DNA of 64,000 nucleotides from UBA1181 sp963619325 (GTDB lineage: Bacteria > Bacteroidota > Bacteroidia > Bacteroidales > Paludibacteraceae), in assembly GCA_963619325.1 (NCBI GenBank), contig CAVEVQ010000012.1:1-64000 (forward strand). Reading direction: 5' to 3'. Below the pieces are notes generated by a model. The model was not told the DNA's origin, ran no database searches, and saw only the letters and a program-made list of their open reading frames with translations. This document shows, in pieces, positions 42,168 through 51,571 of this stretch. A program made the position numbers and the translations under genes. Every line of letters starts with the position of its first letter. Within the stretch, counting starts at the first letter, position 1.

Positions 42168-43457
42168 TTAAATAGCAAATAATAACAATGCAATATTAAC
42201 AAAACATATCAATAAAAAGCCGATTAGTAATTCTTTCCAAATTACTCGTCCAGAGAAGAACATTCCGTAGAACATTTTCACAATATTATTGCTTATGATT
42301 GCCTGAAAAGCCGCCAAGATCAGCAAAGAGTCTGATATATCATATTTTGTTTGGAAAAGATTGATGATAAAAGGATTAATGTCTGTTACACCTACCATTA
42401 TAGAAAGAATACGCAAACCACCGTCTCCAAAATATTGTAGTGCATAGTGCGTTACTAAGGTAAATGCGACAAAGAGAACTGCGAATAAAATTGATACTTT
42501 CAATTCCAGTGGATTCTTTTCGTCTTCCTCTAAAACGGTTTTATTCTCGCCAACTGCTATTTTATTTTTACCTTTTCGATAAAAAAATAATGCGGTTAGT
42601 GCACATACAATCATCATAACAACGAATAGCCACCAATATTGTAATGCCAAACGAGTATTAAATATTGCTAGTAATACGAGTATTTTAAAATACATCATAG
42701 ACAATGCAAAAAAAATGGCGGCAATGTATTCATGAAGACTATTCGTATTTTCCTTGGCTTTTTTTGCAAGTATTATGCATGTTGCCGTACTACTATAGAT
42801 TCCTCCTAAAATTCCCGTTATGATAACACCTCCATTTCTAAATATATATTTCTTTATAAGGTAGCTGACATACGATATTCCAGAGATGACGACGGTAGCT
42901 AACCAAATCGTGTAGGGGGTAAGTCCTGTTCCTTCTATAAGTTCATTTTTAGGAAGTATGGGGAGAATAACGCCTGCTATAATAAGGAATTTTGCTAAAT
43001 TGGTTATTTCTTCATCATTCATACTCTTTGCAAATTCAGTGAATTTCTCCTTCATTTCAGACAGTAACAATACAGAAACGACAACGAGAATCCCCAGCCA
43101 CAATCCTTTGGCAAGTACGACAGGAGCCAAACTGTATGTGATGAGTCCCACCATAATAGAAGTGATGCCATGATAGCCTTGTACAAAAATCTTATGAACG
43201 AAAAAGACTACAAAAAGCAATGAAAGTATTATTCCACCGCATAGGAAGGGTACGAGACTGCCATCTCCAATAGCATAGAGTATATAACCGAAAATTCCAA
43301 TTAATGTAAAAGTTCGGTCCGCGCCAAAAGAAGTGGTCGTCTCGTCTTTTCTCAGGTAGAGCTTTCTCTGAGATAAACCAATAACAAGCGACATTAGTGC
43401 TATACATAGAAAGTTGAATATGTCGCTATACATATAGGAACTAAAATCAAAATTCAT
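42168..43457 (-). CDS. MgtC/SapB-family membrane protein with DUF4010
   Basis: A 429-residue membrane protein with about 12 helices. Residues 1-130 match the MgtC/SapB-type amino-terminal domain (LSLVIGLSQRKLY-like region, FGADRTFTLIGIFGY), and the rest is DUF4010. Family function is unknown; MgtC proteins are linked to magnesium stress. ATG at 43457 is chosen over an upstream TTG. It lies 42 bp after the MATE gene on the same strand. Confidence 0.86.
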   Translation of the reverse strand: MNFDFSSYMYSDIFNFLCIALMSLVIGLSQRKLYLRKDETTTSFGADRTFTLIGIFGYILYAIGDGSLVPFLCGGIILSLLFVVFFVHKIFVQGYHGITSIMVGLITYSLAPVVLAKGLWLGILVVVSVLLLSEMKEKFTEFAKSMNDEEITNLAKFLIIAGVILPILPKNELIEGTGLTPYTIWLATVVISGISYVSYLIKKYIFRNGGVIITGILGGIYSSTATCIILAKKAKENTNSLHEYIAAIFFALSMMYFKILVLLAIFNTRLALQYWWLFVVMMIVCALTALFFYRKGKNKIAVGENKTVLEEDEKNPLELKVSILFAVLFVAFTLVTHYALQYFGDGGLRILSIMVGVTDINPFIINLFQTKYDISDSLLILAAFQAIISNNIVKMFYGMFFSGRVIWKELLIGFLLICFVNIALLLFAI

Positions 43458-43499
43458 AACGCCTTTTTTGTATTTAGACAAACGTGTATTTACACAAAT

Positions 43500-44795
43500 T
43501 TAGATAATTTTTTTGATAGCTGATTTAAAATAAAAGCTTTGCACAACTCCTCGCATGAGAATATAGACAATAAATGCTAACCATAGTCCATGGTTGCCCA
43601 TTGAGTTAATCAAAAGATTGTATATTATGAAAAAAGACGTTGTGGCACAAATCATACAGATAACCATTCCTTTAGCCATTGTCGCTCCAATCATGATGCC
43701 ATCCCAAAGGAAAGCAGCAAATCCACAGAATGGTATTGCGATGACCCACCAATGATAATCTTTGGCTGCTTCTATTACAGATGCCTCGTTTGTCAAAATC
43801 TTTAAAAATGGAGTGGTAAAGAATGTATAAAGTATCGTAAATAAAACTGCTAAAGAAAATCCCCAACGAAAAATATGTTTGATGGACAATTGCATATTTT
43901 TTTTCTCTTTCGCTCCAATATAACGTCCTGTTAAAGCTTCTCCAGCGTAGGCAAATCCATCTGAGAAATAAGAAAATAGTGTGAACAATTGCATTAACAA
44001 AGTATTGACCGCCAATAGCGTTGTGCCTTGTTTTGCCCCTGCTAATGTGAAAAAGCAGGTTACACTTGTTAGGCAGAGTGTCCGGATGGCAATCCCTCCA
44101 TTAAGTGTGCAAAATTTCTTCAGTTTTTCTATTTCTAACGCTAATCGAATGTCTACAAATTTAGCTAAATTCCCATACTTTTTAATCCAAAGTGAAAATG
44201 CTAATATTACTCCACTGTATTCTGCAATGACCGTCCCCAATGCGATTCCTTTAATACCCATGCCAAAATTGAAAACAAAAAAAAGACTGCATAGGATATT
44301 GATGATGTTGGTTGTCAATGCTACAATCATAGGGTAGACGGAGTTTTGCATACCTATGAACCAACCTTTTATGCTATAAAGACACATTGTGGCGGGAACA
44401 CCGAATATACAAATAGAAATGTATATGTTTGCCGACTTTTCTACTACCTCTGTCGTTTGCATATATCTAAAGGCTACCGATTCCACAATGTTTTTTAGCA
44501 GAATTATCAGTACACAGGCTAAAAGAGACACAACGATAGAACGAACAAGGATATTTGCCATTTCCGAATTGTCCTTTGCACCGAATGCTTGGGCTGTCAG
44601 TCCGCTTGTACCCATTCGCAAAAATCCAAAATTCCAGTAAAGCAGATTCAGAAGTGTTCCTCCTACCGAAATGGCACATATAAAAGTTTCATTGCCCAAG
44701 TGTCCTGCAATAGCCATATCTACTAAACTGAGCAAAGGAACTGTGATATTGGTTGCTATCGCCGGCAAGGCAATTTTTAGAATCTTCTTGTTCAT
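43500..44795 (-). CDS. MATE-family efflux transporter
   Basis: A 431-residue protein with 12 predicted helices of the multidrug and toxic compound extrusion family (DinF-like branch). Typical segments are LPAIATNITVPLLSLVDMAIAGHLG at the start and YSIKGWFIGMQNSVYPMIV. It exports cationic compounds by sodium or proton exchange. I chose the ATG at 44795 because it begins directly at the family amino terminus; an upstream ATG at 44831 lies inside the preceding terminator. Confidence 0.92.
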   Translation of the reverse strand: MNKKILKIALPAIATNITVPLLSLVDMAIAGHLGNETFICAISVGGTLLNLLYWNFGFLRMGTSGLTAQAFGAKDNSEMANILVRSIVVSLLACVLIILLKNIVESVAFRYMQTTEVVEKSANIYISICIFGVPATMCLYSIKGWFIGMQNSVYPMIVALTTNIINILCSLFFVFNFGMGIKGIALGTVIAEYSGVILAFSLWIKKYGNLAKFVDIRLALEIEKLKKFCTLNGGIAIRTLCLTSVTCFFTLAGAKQGTTLLAVNTLLMQLFTLFSYFSDGFAYAGEALTGRYIGAKEKKNMQLSIKHIFRWGFSLAVLFTILYTFFTTPFLKILTNEASVIEAAKDYHWWVIAIPFCGFAAFLWDGIMIGATMAKGMVICMICATTSFFIIYNLLINSMGNHGLWLAFIVYILMRGVVQSFYFKSAIKKII

Positions 44796-44817
44796 CTTTC
44801 TCTTTTTTTTATAAAAT

Positions 44818-44848
44818 GAAAAAGGGCGCATGTTATTGCACCCTTTCT
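44818..44848 (-). terminator. terminator of the T9SS type A gene
   Basis: On the minus strand, AAAGGGTGCA pairs with TGCGCCCTTT (one G-U pair) and is followed by a T-rich run. It separates the T9SS gene from the MATE gene. Confidence 0.75.
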
Positions 44849-44868
44849 TGCTTATATATATCTTATTG

Positions 44869-45918
44869 TTATCTATCCGCTTTCAGCATCTTGTTAGAAT
44901 AAACTTTTCCGTCAACACTCAACTGAAGAACGTATGTGCCTGCTCCTAAGTTAGAAGTGTTAAAATCGTATGCATACTGCCCTTCCTCTAATTTCTCGCT
45001 GATTAGTTTTGAGACAACATTTCCTGTGAGGTCGAGGATACGAATAACCACTTTAGCATCTTTGTTTAAGTTGAAAGAGACCTGTAAGTTATCAATAAAC
45101 GGATTTGGCATAGCCAGATAGTTGAAAGAAGAAACTGACACATTCGCTTTCTTCGTTTTATTTTCTTGAATGGCGTCATTCTTGTAGGTTGCTGGCGTTT
45201 CCATAAACATTGCGGCGTATTTTGAATTACTACACTTGCAAGCGTTTGCTAATGGGAAATACTCTTGTTCAACAGTGATGATGATAGGGTAGCGAGCACC
45301 CTCTGCAAAATATTGATAGCGGATAGAGCTGATTTTGTATTCAGAGCTGCCGAAACTCTCAGTGTACTCTTTGTCCACTTTTACACGAAGAACATTTTTG
45401 TAGATTGTTCCATCTGGCATGACAACAGTTCCCCAAGCATCTGCTTTCGTGATATATGTGCCATCCAAGTAGTTGGTTGCACTACCAGACTGAGACGTTC
45501 CACTATAAGCACCTGTTTTTACATCCTGATACGAAAGTGGAAAAAACAAATCAACGATAGGTGCATCAAGAGAGAGTGTTGAGCTTGGGGTTTCCATACC
45601 GAAATAACGCTTTTCGTTCGGAGTAATCTCGAACAACGTGTTCTTTTCTCCCCCCTCGTCGCAACTCAATCTGTAACCTTCCGTTGCAATAGATTTTAAG
45701 TCTTCGTTCTGTTCAATGTAAAAATCCTTAAGTATCTTAGAATGAGAGAAATCCCAAACTTGATTGGCACCAGACTGAGATTGCTCTACATATTCAATTT
45801 GCTTCATATTTCTATAGTCGCCTTTTCTAAGACCATTGGCATCGAAAGAAAGACTGTATTGCGCAAAGCATCCCACTGATAGAAGCAATGCGGATGAAAT
45901 CGTTAATAAATTCTTCAT
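44869..45918 (-). CDS. exported protein with type IX secretion (type A) sorting domain
   Basis: A 349-residue protein with a Sec signal peptide (MKNLLTISSALLLSVGCFAQ) and a carboxy-terminal T9SS type A domain of about 75 residues: PNPFIDNLQVSFNL, then ILDLTGNVVSKL and LGAGTYVLQLSVDGKVYSNKMLK. By family knowledge it is moved across the outer membrane by the type IX system. The middle region (about 25-265) has no recognised domain. ATG at 45918 is preferred over one 24 bp upstream (45942). A near-consensus promoter box TATCTTTA is at 46012-46019. Confidence 0.88.
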   Translation of the reverse strand: MKNLLTISSALLLSVGCFAQYSLSFDANGLRKGDYRNMKQIEYVEQSQSGANQVWDFSHSKILKDFYIEQNEDLKSIATEGYRLSCDEGGEKNTLFEITPNEKRYFGMETPSSTLSLDAPIVDLFFPLSYQDVKTGAYSGTSQSGSATNYLDGTYITKADAWGTVVMPDGTIYKNVLRVKVDKEYTESFGSSEYKISSIRYQYFAEGARYPIIITVEQEYFPLANACKCSNSKYAAMFMETPATYKNDAIQENKTKKANVSVSSFNYLAMPNPFIDNLQVSFNLNKDAKVVIRILDLTGNVVSKLISEKLEEGQYAYDFNTSNLGAGTYVLQLSVDGKVYSNKMLKADR

Positions 45919-46011
45919 TTTCTTTTGTTTTTGTTTTTCCAAAATCTTTAAATCCTGCTCAATGTGATTTGAAAAGAGGCAAAAACCTCTTACAGAATCC
46001 TAAACATATTG

Positions 46012-46019
46012 TAAAGATA
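46012..46019 (-). promoter_or_regulatory. probable promoter -7 element of the T9SS type A gene
   Basis: Minus-strand TATCTTTA, one mismatch from TAnnTTTG, about 94 bp before the ATG. A small hairpin AAGAGG/CCTCTT at 45974-45991 would lie in the leader. Confidence 0.4.
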
Positions 46020-46188
46020 GATATTTATTTTGTTAAAGACGGATATAAAAATGAGTTTTTTCTGTTATTAAAACATTTTAAATTTTGATATGTGAAAAAG
46101 AAAAGTACGATTAAGGAAATTCTTGTGCTTTTCAGAAAAAATCATTTCATTTGCGTCAGTCTTTTTGAACTTTTTAATAATCAATCAA

Positions 46189-46716
46189 ATGGCGAATCGA
46201 AGAAGGGAAGAAACACGAGAACAACTGAATTTGAAAACTGAAAAACAAAGAGAAAAAGAGCGTATCGCAATTGAAAAAGCGAAGCAAGAAGCTAAAAAAA
46301 TAGAAGCCCGACGGAAAGAAATAGAAGAAAACGGTATCTATCGTATTTTCATTTCTGGCTTTTCCTTTGGTTTGGACATCATAGACGGTGTGTTAGGGTT
46401 TTTCGAAGGTGTGGGTGATTTCTTTACCACGGCAGTTAGTTTTGTTTACGTCTATATCAGTCTCTTCATAGTTAGGTCTTTCCGACTGACATTGGCCGTT
46501 TTGACGATAACCTTGTTTGATGCGGTTATTGGGTTTATTCCTTTTGCAGGTAGTATCGTTGATCTTGTTTTCTGTGGAAATTATATTAACAAAAATATGA
46601 TAAAAGGATTTGTAGATGGAAACAAAGAGGCCCATAGAAGGGTTAAAATTATATCTTCATTTTCATTTTTAGCAATCGCAATTTTTGTTTGTTTGATTAT
46701 ATATATAGTTAAATGA
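46189..46716 (+). CDS. DUF4112-family membrane protein
   Basis: A 175-residue protein with a charged helical amino terminus (about 1-48, many Glu, Lys and Arg) followed by two or three membrane helices. The DUF4112 hallmark is DAVIGFIPFAGSIVDLVFCGNYINKN. Function unknown. ATG at 46189 is chosen because an upstream reading from 46123 adds an unlikely hydrophobic leader. It is convergent with the next gene, only 19 bp away. Confidence 0.82.
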   Translation: MANRRREETREQLNLKTEKQREKERIAIEKAKQEAKKIEARRKEIEENGIYRIFISGFSFGLDIIDGVLGFFEGVGDFFTTAVSFVYVYISLFIVRSFRLTLAVLTITLFDAVIGFIPFAGSIVDLVFCGNYINKNMIKGFVDGNKEAHRRVKIISSFSFLAIAIFVCLIIYIVK

Positions 46717-46735
46717 TGATTCCTAATGGAAAATA

Positions 46736-47746
46736 TTAATGGTTAAGTAAAATAGTTGAAGTATTTTTCACTTCCACTGCAATTTGTTCTTCCGACCTTT
46801 TTTCAATACTCATCATCTCTGGAATTAGCTCAAATATTGCGTTTTCTGTTGTAATATTTTTTTTGAAAACAGAACGGTTCATTTTGGTTTTGCCATAAAA
46901 CACAGACTCTTGAATTGAAAAATCTCCATTGAAAGTAGACTGAACTATGTTAACTTTGTCATCAAATTTAGAATAAGACAGCAAAGTTTCACCTTCTACC
47001 ATCGCATAATTGAACATTACAATACCTGAAATTTGGGCTTCAGACAAACGGAATTGACCACCTACATTAATGTTGTTGAAATTTAGATTATCTGCCTTTA
47101 AACCCGGAAATGACGCATCTTCTGCAAATTTAGCGTCCATAAAAGATATATTTCCCCGAACGACGGTATTTGAAAAGTCAAATTTTTTTTGAGCAATTGC
47201 TGAGACAAAATTAACCTGTGTCCCGTTTATTAACATCCAATCAAAAGAGGCATCATCAAAAAATTGACAATTAGGGAAATAAACATCTCCATTAATTGTC
47301 GCGTTTCTGAAATTCACAACATTTTGAAAATCACAACCAAAAAAACATAGATTTCCACCAAAACGTGTGCGATAAAGAAAGGTGGTTTTGTCAATCACCT
47401 TCTTAAAAGCAATTACTTTTCCCGTAAAAACGCAGTTGAAAAAAGAAATATGCTGTGCTACGTCCGTTGTAAACTGATTTGGAGAGATAAGCGCAGGGGA
47501 TGAGACTTCCGTGAAATCTAAATCACCTTCAATCATTGCGTTGAAAACTTGAATATTCTCGCCCTTCTTGAGTTTCTTTAATATATCAGATGCTTTCATA
47601 CTCTTAAGTGAAGTGGTTCTATCAGAGCCATCAGTTGAAATTTTCATACTTTCAACCACGACCTTATCTTTAGATTGAATGTTCGTACAAGCAACAATTT
47701 GAAATATTGTAAATAATACAATTGAAATGTTTTTAAAATGTGTCAT
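46736..47746 (-). CDS. lipoprotein with pentapeptide-like repeats
   Basis: A 336-residue protein with a lipoprotein-like signal (THFKNISIVLFTIFQIVAC). The mature part has a repeating pattern of about five residues, with Phe at each turn (for example NFRNATINGDVYFPNCQFF and KFDFSNTVVRGNISFMDAKF), typical of the right-handed quadrilateral beta-helix of pentapeptide proteins. Such periplasmic or surface helices usually mediate binding; the partner is unknown. A perfect minus-strand promoter box lies at 47766-47773. Confidence 0.82.
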   Translation of the reverse strand: MTHFKNISIVLFTIFQIVACTNIQSKDKVVVESMKISTDGSDRTTSLKSMKASDILKKLKKGENIQVFNAMIEGDLDFTEVSSPALISPNQFTTDVAQHISFFNCVFTGKVIAFKKVIDKTTFLYRTRFGGNLCFFGCDFQNVVNFRNATINGDVYFPNCQFFDDASFDWMLINGTQVNFVSAIAQKKFDFSNTVVRGNISFMDAKFAEDASFPGLKADNLNFNNINVGGQFRLSEAQISGIVMFNYAMVEGETLLSYSKFDDKVNIVQSTFNGDFSIQESVFYGKTKMNRSVFKKNITTENAIFELIPEMMSIEKRSEEQIAVEVKNTSTILLNH

Positions 47747-47765
47747 AGGTCTAAAAATATGTTGG

Positions 47766-47773
47766 CAAAGATA
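47766..47773 (-). promoter_or_regulatory. promoter -7 element of the pentapeptide lipoprotein
   Basis: Minus-strand TATCTTTG, a perfect TAnnTTTG element, 19 bp before the ATG at 47746. Confidence 0.6.
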
Positions 47774-47795
47774 CGTCATAGAAGTAGATTATTTG

Positions 47796-47803
47796 TATCT
47801 TAG
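47796..47803 (+). promoter_or_regulatory. near-consensus promoter -7 element for the 47850 gene
   Basis: TATCTTAG, one mismatch from TAnnTTTG, 46 bp before the ATG at 47850; divergent from the box at 47766. Confidence 0.4.
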
Positions 47804-47849
47804 CGAAAATTTATAGGTTCAGATATGTTTAATATAAGCGTGTGTTGAT

Positions 47850-48290
47850 ATGAATGTGAAAAAAAATTCTATTATCGGATTAATTATTTGCTTCTCTGCA
47901 ATTTTGTTTGCAACAAATCCGGAAGAAAGCAAGCACAGAGAGGAGGCGAAGAAAGTCCTGCGTGAAGATTTACAGACAAGAGTTGAGTCGAAAGACGACC
48001 AGGTGAAATCTTTGATAGGCGGTTTGAGTGATGATGACGATGAGCAAACGACCCAATCAACGAAAAAGGGAGGTTTGTTTAGTACTATATTCAATAGTTT
48101 CTTAGGCGACGCAGTGGTTGACAATATCGTTGATGAAATAGTGTACGCTGAAAATTGTGGCTTATTTTCATTGACAAAAATTAAATACGATGGAGAAGAA
48201 GCGACTGTTGGTTTTGGCGTTTTGGGAAATGTTTTCATATCAGACAAGTTTAATGAGGTAGTTAGTGCGTATTTGCATAATGGAGAGTAA
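47850..48290 (+). CDS. small exported protein, DUF4359-like
   Basis: A 146-residue protein with a Sec-type signal (MNVKKNSIIGLIICFSAILFAT), a charged linker (about 30-68) and a compact carboxy domain (about 75-146; GLFSLTKIKYDGEEATVGFGVLGNVF) that resembles the DUF4359 family. Function unknown. The overlapping open frame on the other strand is a shadow: its composition is serine/threonine-rich, and it has no start context. Confidence 0.75.
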   Translation: MNVKKNSIIGLIICFSAILFATNPEESKHREEAKKVLREDLQTRVESKDDQVKSLIGGLSDDDDEQTTQSTKKGGLFSTIFNSFLGDAVVDNIVDEIVYAENCGLFSLTKIKYDGEEATVGFGVLGNVFISDKFNEVVSAYLHNGE

Positions 48291-48341
48291 ATAAAATTTT
48301 ATAATCCAAAAAAGAAAAATAAAAACTACGATATAATAACA

Positions 48342-48869
48342 ATGAGTACGTTTACAGAATTGGCGCAGAAGCGCAGAAGCATCCGTCGTTTTACGGATCG
48401 ACAAGTGGAGGAGAACAAGTTAGATGAAATATTGAAAGCTGCGCTGATGGCTCCATCCTCCAAACGGTGTCAGCCCTGGCAGTTTGTGGTTGTGACGGAT
48501 CAAGACGAAATTCTTCAAATGTCTGTGTGTCGCGATATGGGATGTAGTTTTCTAGATGGAGCTCCCATGGCGATTATAGTTTTGGCGGATGAGACGTTGA
48601 GTGATGTTTGGGTGGAAGATGCGACGATTGCTGCATCGTACATACAGTTGGCCGCTGAGGATTTGGGGCTTGGATCTTGTTGGGTACAAGTTAGAAACCG
48701 AATGAAAAACGAAGAGCAGACCACAGAAGATTATCTTAGAGACATAATCAATGCACCCCAAAATCTTCGTATAGAGTGCATTATCGCTATTGGCTATAAG
48801 TCAGAGGAGAAGAATCCTTTCGACGAGACACGCTTGAAGTGGGAAAAAGTAAAGAGAGAGACATTTTGA
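48342..48869 (+). CDS. nitroreductase-family flavoprotein
   Basis: A 175-residue FMN-dependent oxidoreductase of the nitroreductase fold. Motifs: RRSIRRFTDRQVE (FMN phosphate contact), KAALMAPSSKRCQPWQFVVV, and AAEDLGLGSCWVQVR. It reduces nitro or quinone compounds with NAD(P)H. It appears to start a plus-strand run of closely spaced genes that continues to 56009. Confidence 0.92.
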   Translation: MSTFTELAQKRRSIRRFTDRQVEENKLDEILKAALMAPSSKRCQPWQFVVVTDQDEILQMSVCRDMGCSFLDGAPMAIIVLADETLSDVWVEDATIAASYIQLAAEDLGLGSCWVQVRNRMKNEEQTTEDYLRDIINAPQNLRIECIIAIGYKSEEKNPFDETRLKWEKVKRETF

Positions 48870-48908
48870 TGTGAATGAGATGTTAGCAAAGTCAATAAAA
48901 TCAGGCGT

Positions 48909-49274
48909 ATGATAGAATTGAACAGAAAAATGATGTTGGGTATTTCATTTGTTTTTTTTGGAATACTTTATTTGGTTTACGAGATAGGTGTTATACCAAG
49001 CGATAGTTTTCTGTATAACATTTTCAATGCTAAAATATTCCCGATTTACTTGGCAGTGATTTTTTTGATTGGAAAAGACTATAAAGTTGCCGCTGTAATG
49101 GCATTAATCAGTGTTGCTGTATGGGTGCCTAATTTTGCTCGTTTTATGTTTGTTCATTCAAACTTGTTTATACCTCTTTTAATGATTGCAGTTGGCGTAC
49201 TGCTGATTTATAAAGTTCGCAAAGGCAAGTCAGATAAGGATATAAGTGAGGATGACATAGATTGCAACTCTTGA
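48909..49274 (+). CDS. small four-helix membrane protein
   Basis: A 121-residue protein with four predicted membrane helices, resembling the membrane part of LiaF/DUF5668 proteins (an amino-terminal helix pair, then MALISVAVWVPNFARFMFVHSNLFIPLLMIAVGVLLIY), and an acidic tail. Function unknown. Its stop is 11 bp before the ATG of the next gene. Confidence 0.75.
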   Translation: MIELNRKMMLGISFVFFGILYLVYEIGVIPSDSFLYNIFNAKIFPIYLAVIFLIGKDYKVAAVMALISVAVWVPNFARFMFVHSNLFIPLLMIAVGVLLIYKVRKGKSDKDISEDDIDCNS

Positions 49275-49285
49275 TTGTGTTTGAT

Positions 49286-50071
49286 ATGGTGCAGAAAGTT
49301 TGTTTTATAGGTGCAGGCAAGTTGGCGACTCAGTTGTCTAAAGCCATGCGAATGGTTGGGTATGATATCGTCCAAATCTATAGTCGCACGGAAGATTCTG
49401 CAAAATCTTTGGCGGAAGATCTGCAATGTGCCTATACAACAAATGTTGATAAGCTCACAACAGAGGCCGATTTGTATATCTGCGCACTGAAGGATTCTGT
49501 GATTACAGAAGTCTTGAATCAAGCTAAAGTGTTTTCTAATGCGAAAATGTTAGTGCATACTGCGGGTAGTATGCCATTGAACATACTATCAAGATATACG
49601 GAGAATTATGGTGTCTTATATCCAATGCAGACATTTTCAAAGACGAAGAAAGTTGATTTCTCAAAGGTTCCATTCTTGATAGAAGGTTCTAATAGTCAAA
49701 TTGTTGAAAATCTGAAGAATATAGCTGAAAAACTAAATTCAGATTCATATAATGTGAGTTCAGAAGACCGTAAAAAGATACATTTGGCAGCAGTATTCGT
49801 ATCAAATTTTGCCAATCACGTATACGCATTGGGGTCAGATATTGTACAAACAGCAAACGTGCCTTTCGAAATTCTCCTCCCACTAATAGACGAGACAGCA
49901 GAGAAAGTCCATTATATGTCACCGAAAGAGGCGCAGTCAGGTCCTGCTGTTCGCAATGACCGAAACGTGATTGAGATGCATCGTTCAATGATGAAGGAAG
50001 ACGAAGACCTTTTAAAAATATATGAGATGATGTCTGAATCCATATATAAAATGTCGAAAAAAACTATATAA
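49286..50071 (+). CDS. DUF2520 Rossmann-fold dehydrogenase-like protein
   Basis: A 261-residue protein with an NAD(P)-binding Rossmann domain (VCFIGAGKLATQLSKAM) like F420-dependent NADP reductases, followed by a helical DUF2520 domain (about 130-255; HLAAVFVSNFANHVYAL, SGPAVRND). Substrate unknown. The ATG at 49286 is chosen over a TTG at 49262 that would overlap the previous gene. It ends 1 bp before kdsC. Confidence 0.88.
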   Translation: MVQKVCFIGAGKLATQLSKAMRMVGYDIVQIYSRTEDSAKSLAEDLQCAYTTNVDKLTTEADLYICALKDSVITEVLNQAKVFSNAKMLVHTAGSMPLNILSRYTENYGVLYPMQTFSKTKKVDFSKVPFLIEGSNSQIVENLKNIAEKLNSDSYNVSSEDRKKIHLAAVFVSNFANHVYALGSDIVQTANVPFEILLPLIDETAEKVHYMSPKEAQSGPAVRNDRNVIEMHRSMMKEDEDLLKIYEMMSESIYKMSKKTI

Positions 50072-50072
50072 A

Positions 50073-50591
50073 ATGTTTAAGAACGAGTTACAGAAAGTAA
50101 AAGCCTTGGTTTTTGATGTAGACGGTGTACTCTCATCGGACTGTGTTCCATTACATCCATCAGGAGAGCCAATGAGAATGGTGAATATAAAGGATGGGTA
50201 TGCAATGCAGTTGGCTGTTAGAAGAGGTTATCGTTTGGCAATAATCACAGGAGGTCGCACAGAAGCGATACGAAAACGCTTTGCTGGATTAGGCATTGAA
50301 GACATTTATATGGGAGCTTCCTACAAGATGAAGCAATTTAATGATTTCTTAAAGAAATATAAATTAAAAGCAGAAGAGATACTTTATATGGGCGATGACA
50401 TACCCGACTATGAGGTGATGAAAGTATGTGGATACCCATGTTGTCCAGCAGATGCTTGTTCAGAAATAAAGTCCATTTCTCGCTATGTTTCTCCTATGAA
50501 AGGGGGATGTGGTTGTGGAAGAGACGTGATAGAGCAAGTGATGAAAGCCAATGGCGATTGGTTGGATAACGCAGATGCATTTGGTTGGTAA
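50073..50591 (+). CDS. kdsC: 3-deoxy-D-manno-octulosonate 8-phosphate phosphatase (KdsC/YrbI)
   Basis: A 172-residue HAD-superfamily phosphatase. Motif I is FDVDGVLSSD and motif III/IV GDDIPDYEVM; the short C0-cap length is diagnostic of KdsC/YrbI. It removes the phosphate from KDO-8-phosphate in lipopolysaccharide synthesis, in the cytoplasm. Other KDO genes are not in the window. ATG follows the previous stop by 1 bp. Confidence 0.94.
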   Translation: MFKNELQKVKALVFDVDGVLSSDCVPLHPSGEPMRMVNIKDGYAMQLAVRRGYRLAIITGGRTEAIRKRFAGLGIEDIYMGASYKMKQFNDFLKKYKLKAEEILYMGDDIPDYEVMKVCGYPCCPADACSEIKSISRYVSPMKGGCGCGRDVIEQVMKANGDWLDNADAFGW

Positions 50592-50603
50592 TCAGAGATT
50601 CAA

Positions 50604-51554
50604 ATGAAAGAAAAAATAAAAGATTACATAAGGTTGTTACATGTACCGACATTGTTGTTGGTGGCATTTTTCCAGATAGCAATGTTCTATTTCGTCATAA
50701 CACCATTCTTGAGGTCGTATGGCGTAGAGCCTGTCATTCATACATTAGACGTCATCAATCTGGTGTTGGCATCGGTTTTTATTGCCGCAGGAGGTTTTGT
50801 CATCAATGATTATTTTGATTTGAGAATAGACCAAATCAACAGACCTGTTACAAGGGTCGTTGGAAGAACTTTGGATAAGCATACGGCTATGACCCTCTAT
50901 ATCGTGTTGACAGTTATAGGGGTCTGTTTTTCAATAATGCTTTGTTGGCACGCTCGGTCGTTCAATTATGCGATGGTTATGCTTTTCATAGCAGGAATAT
51001 TATGGTTTTATTCCTCATCATACAAAAGGATGTTGATTTTAGGCAACGTTATTGTTGCATTGTTGATGGCGTTAGTACCAATGATGGTGGCTTTATTTCA
51101 AAATCGATTCATGGAATTAGAGTACAATATATCGCCAGATTTGGATTTCCTGACGAGTCGTTGCTATTTGATGATGGGCGGCTTTGCTCTTCTATCATTT
51201 ATGTGGACATTCTTGATTGAAGTTGTAAAGGATATGGCGACCGTTGCCGGAGATCGAGAGTTAGAGTGTCATTCGTTTCCGGTTGTTTTCGGCACTTGTG
51301 CCACGAAGATTATTCTTTACGTTTGGATAACCTTAATGTGGATGAGCATTGGTGTTTTAATCTATATTTATCCGGTATTGCAGGTATCGTCAACATTGCG
51401 TTTTTATGTGTGTGGAATGGTAATCCCTTGTTTAAGCCTTTATTATATTATTGCGAAGGCACAAAATGTTGGAGATTATAGACTTATTTGCAAATACCTA
51501 TTAGTTTTATTTGCTGTGAGTGTTGCCTATAGTTTCACATTATCATTTGAATAA
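50604..51554 (+). CDS. UbiA-family prenyltransferase
   Basis: A 316-residue membrane protein with about nine helices. The first Asp-rich motif NDYFDLRIDQINRP and the second, KDMATVAGDRE, bind the prenyl diphosphate through magnesium. Bacteroidales homologues are often labelled geranylgeranylglycerol-phosphate geranylgeranyltransferase, but the acceptor is not evident from sequence. It follows kdsC by 12 bp. Confidence 0.9.
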   Translation: MKEKIKDYIRLLHVPTLLLVAFFQIAMFYFVITPFLRSYGVEPVIHTLDVINLVLASVFIAAGGFVINDYFDLRIDQINRPVTRVVGRTLDKHTAMTLYIVLTVIGVCFSIMLCWHARSFNYAMVMLFIAGILWFYSSSYKRMLILGNVIVALLMALVPMMVALFQNRFMELEYNISPDLDFLTSRCYLMMGGFALLSFMWTFLIEVVKDMATVAGDRELECHSFPVVFGTCATKIILYVWITLMWMSIGVLIYIYPVLQVSSTLRFYVCGMVIPCLSLYYIIAKAQNVGDYRLICKYLLVLFAVSVAYSFTLSFE

Positions 51555-51571
51555 TAATAAAATTAAATAAT

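Noticed and set aside
47819..48247. Open frame of 142 codons on the minus strand
   Set aside because: It is antisense to the 47850-48290 gene, which has a signal peptide and a promoter-like box; the minus frame has a biased Ser/Thr/Phe composition typical of a shadow.
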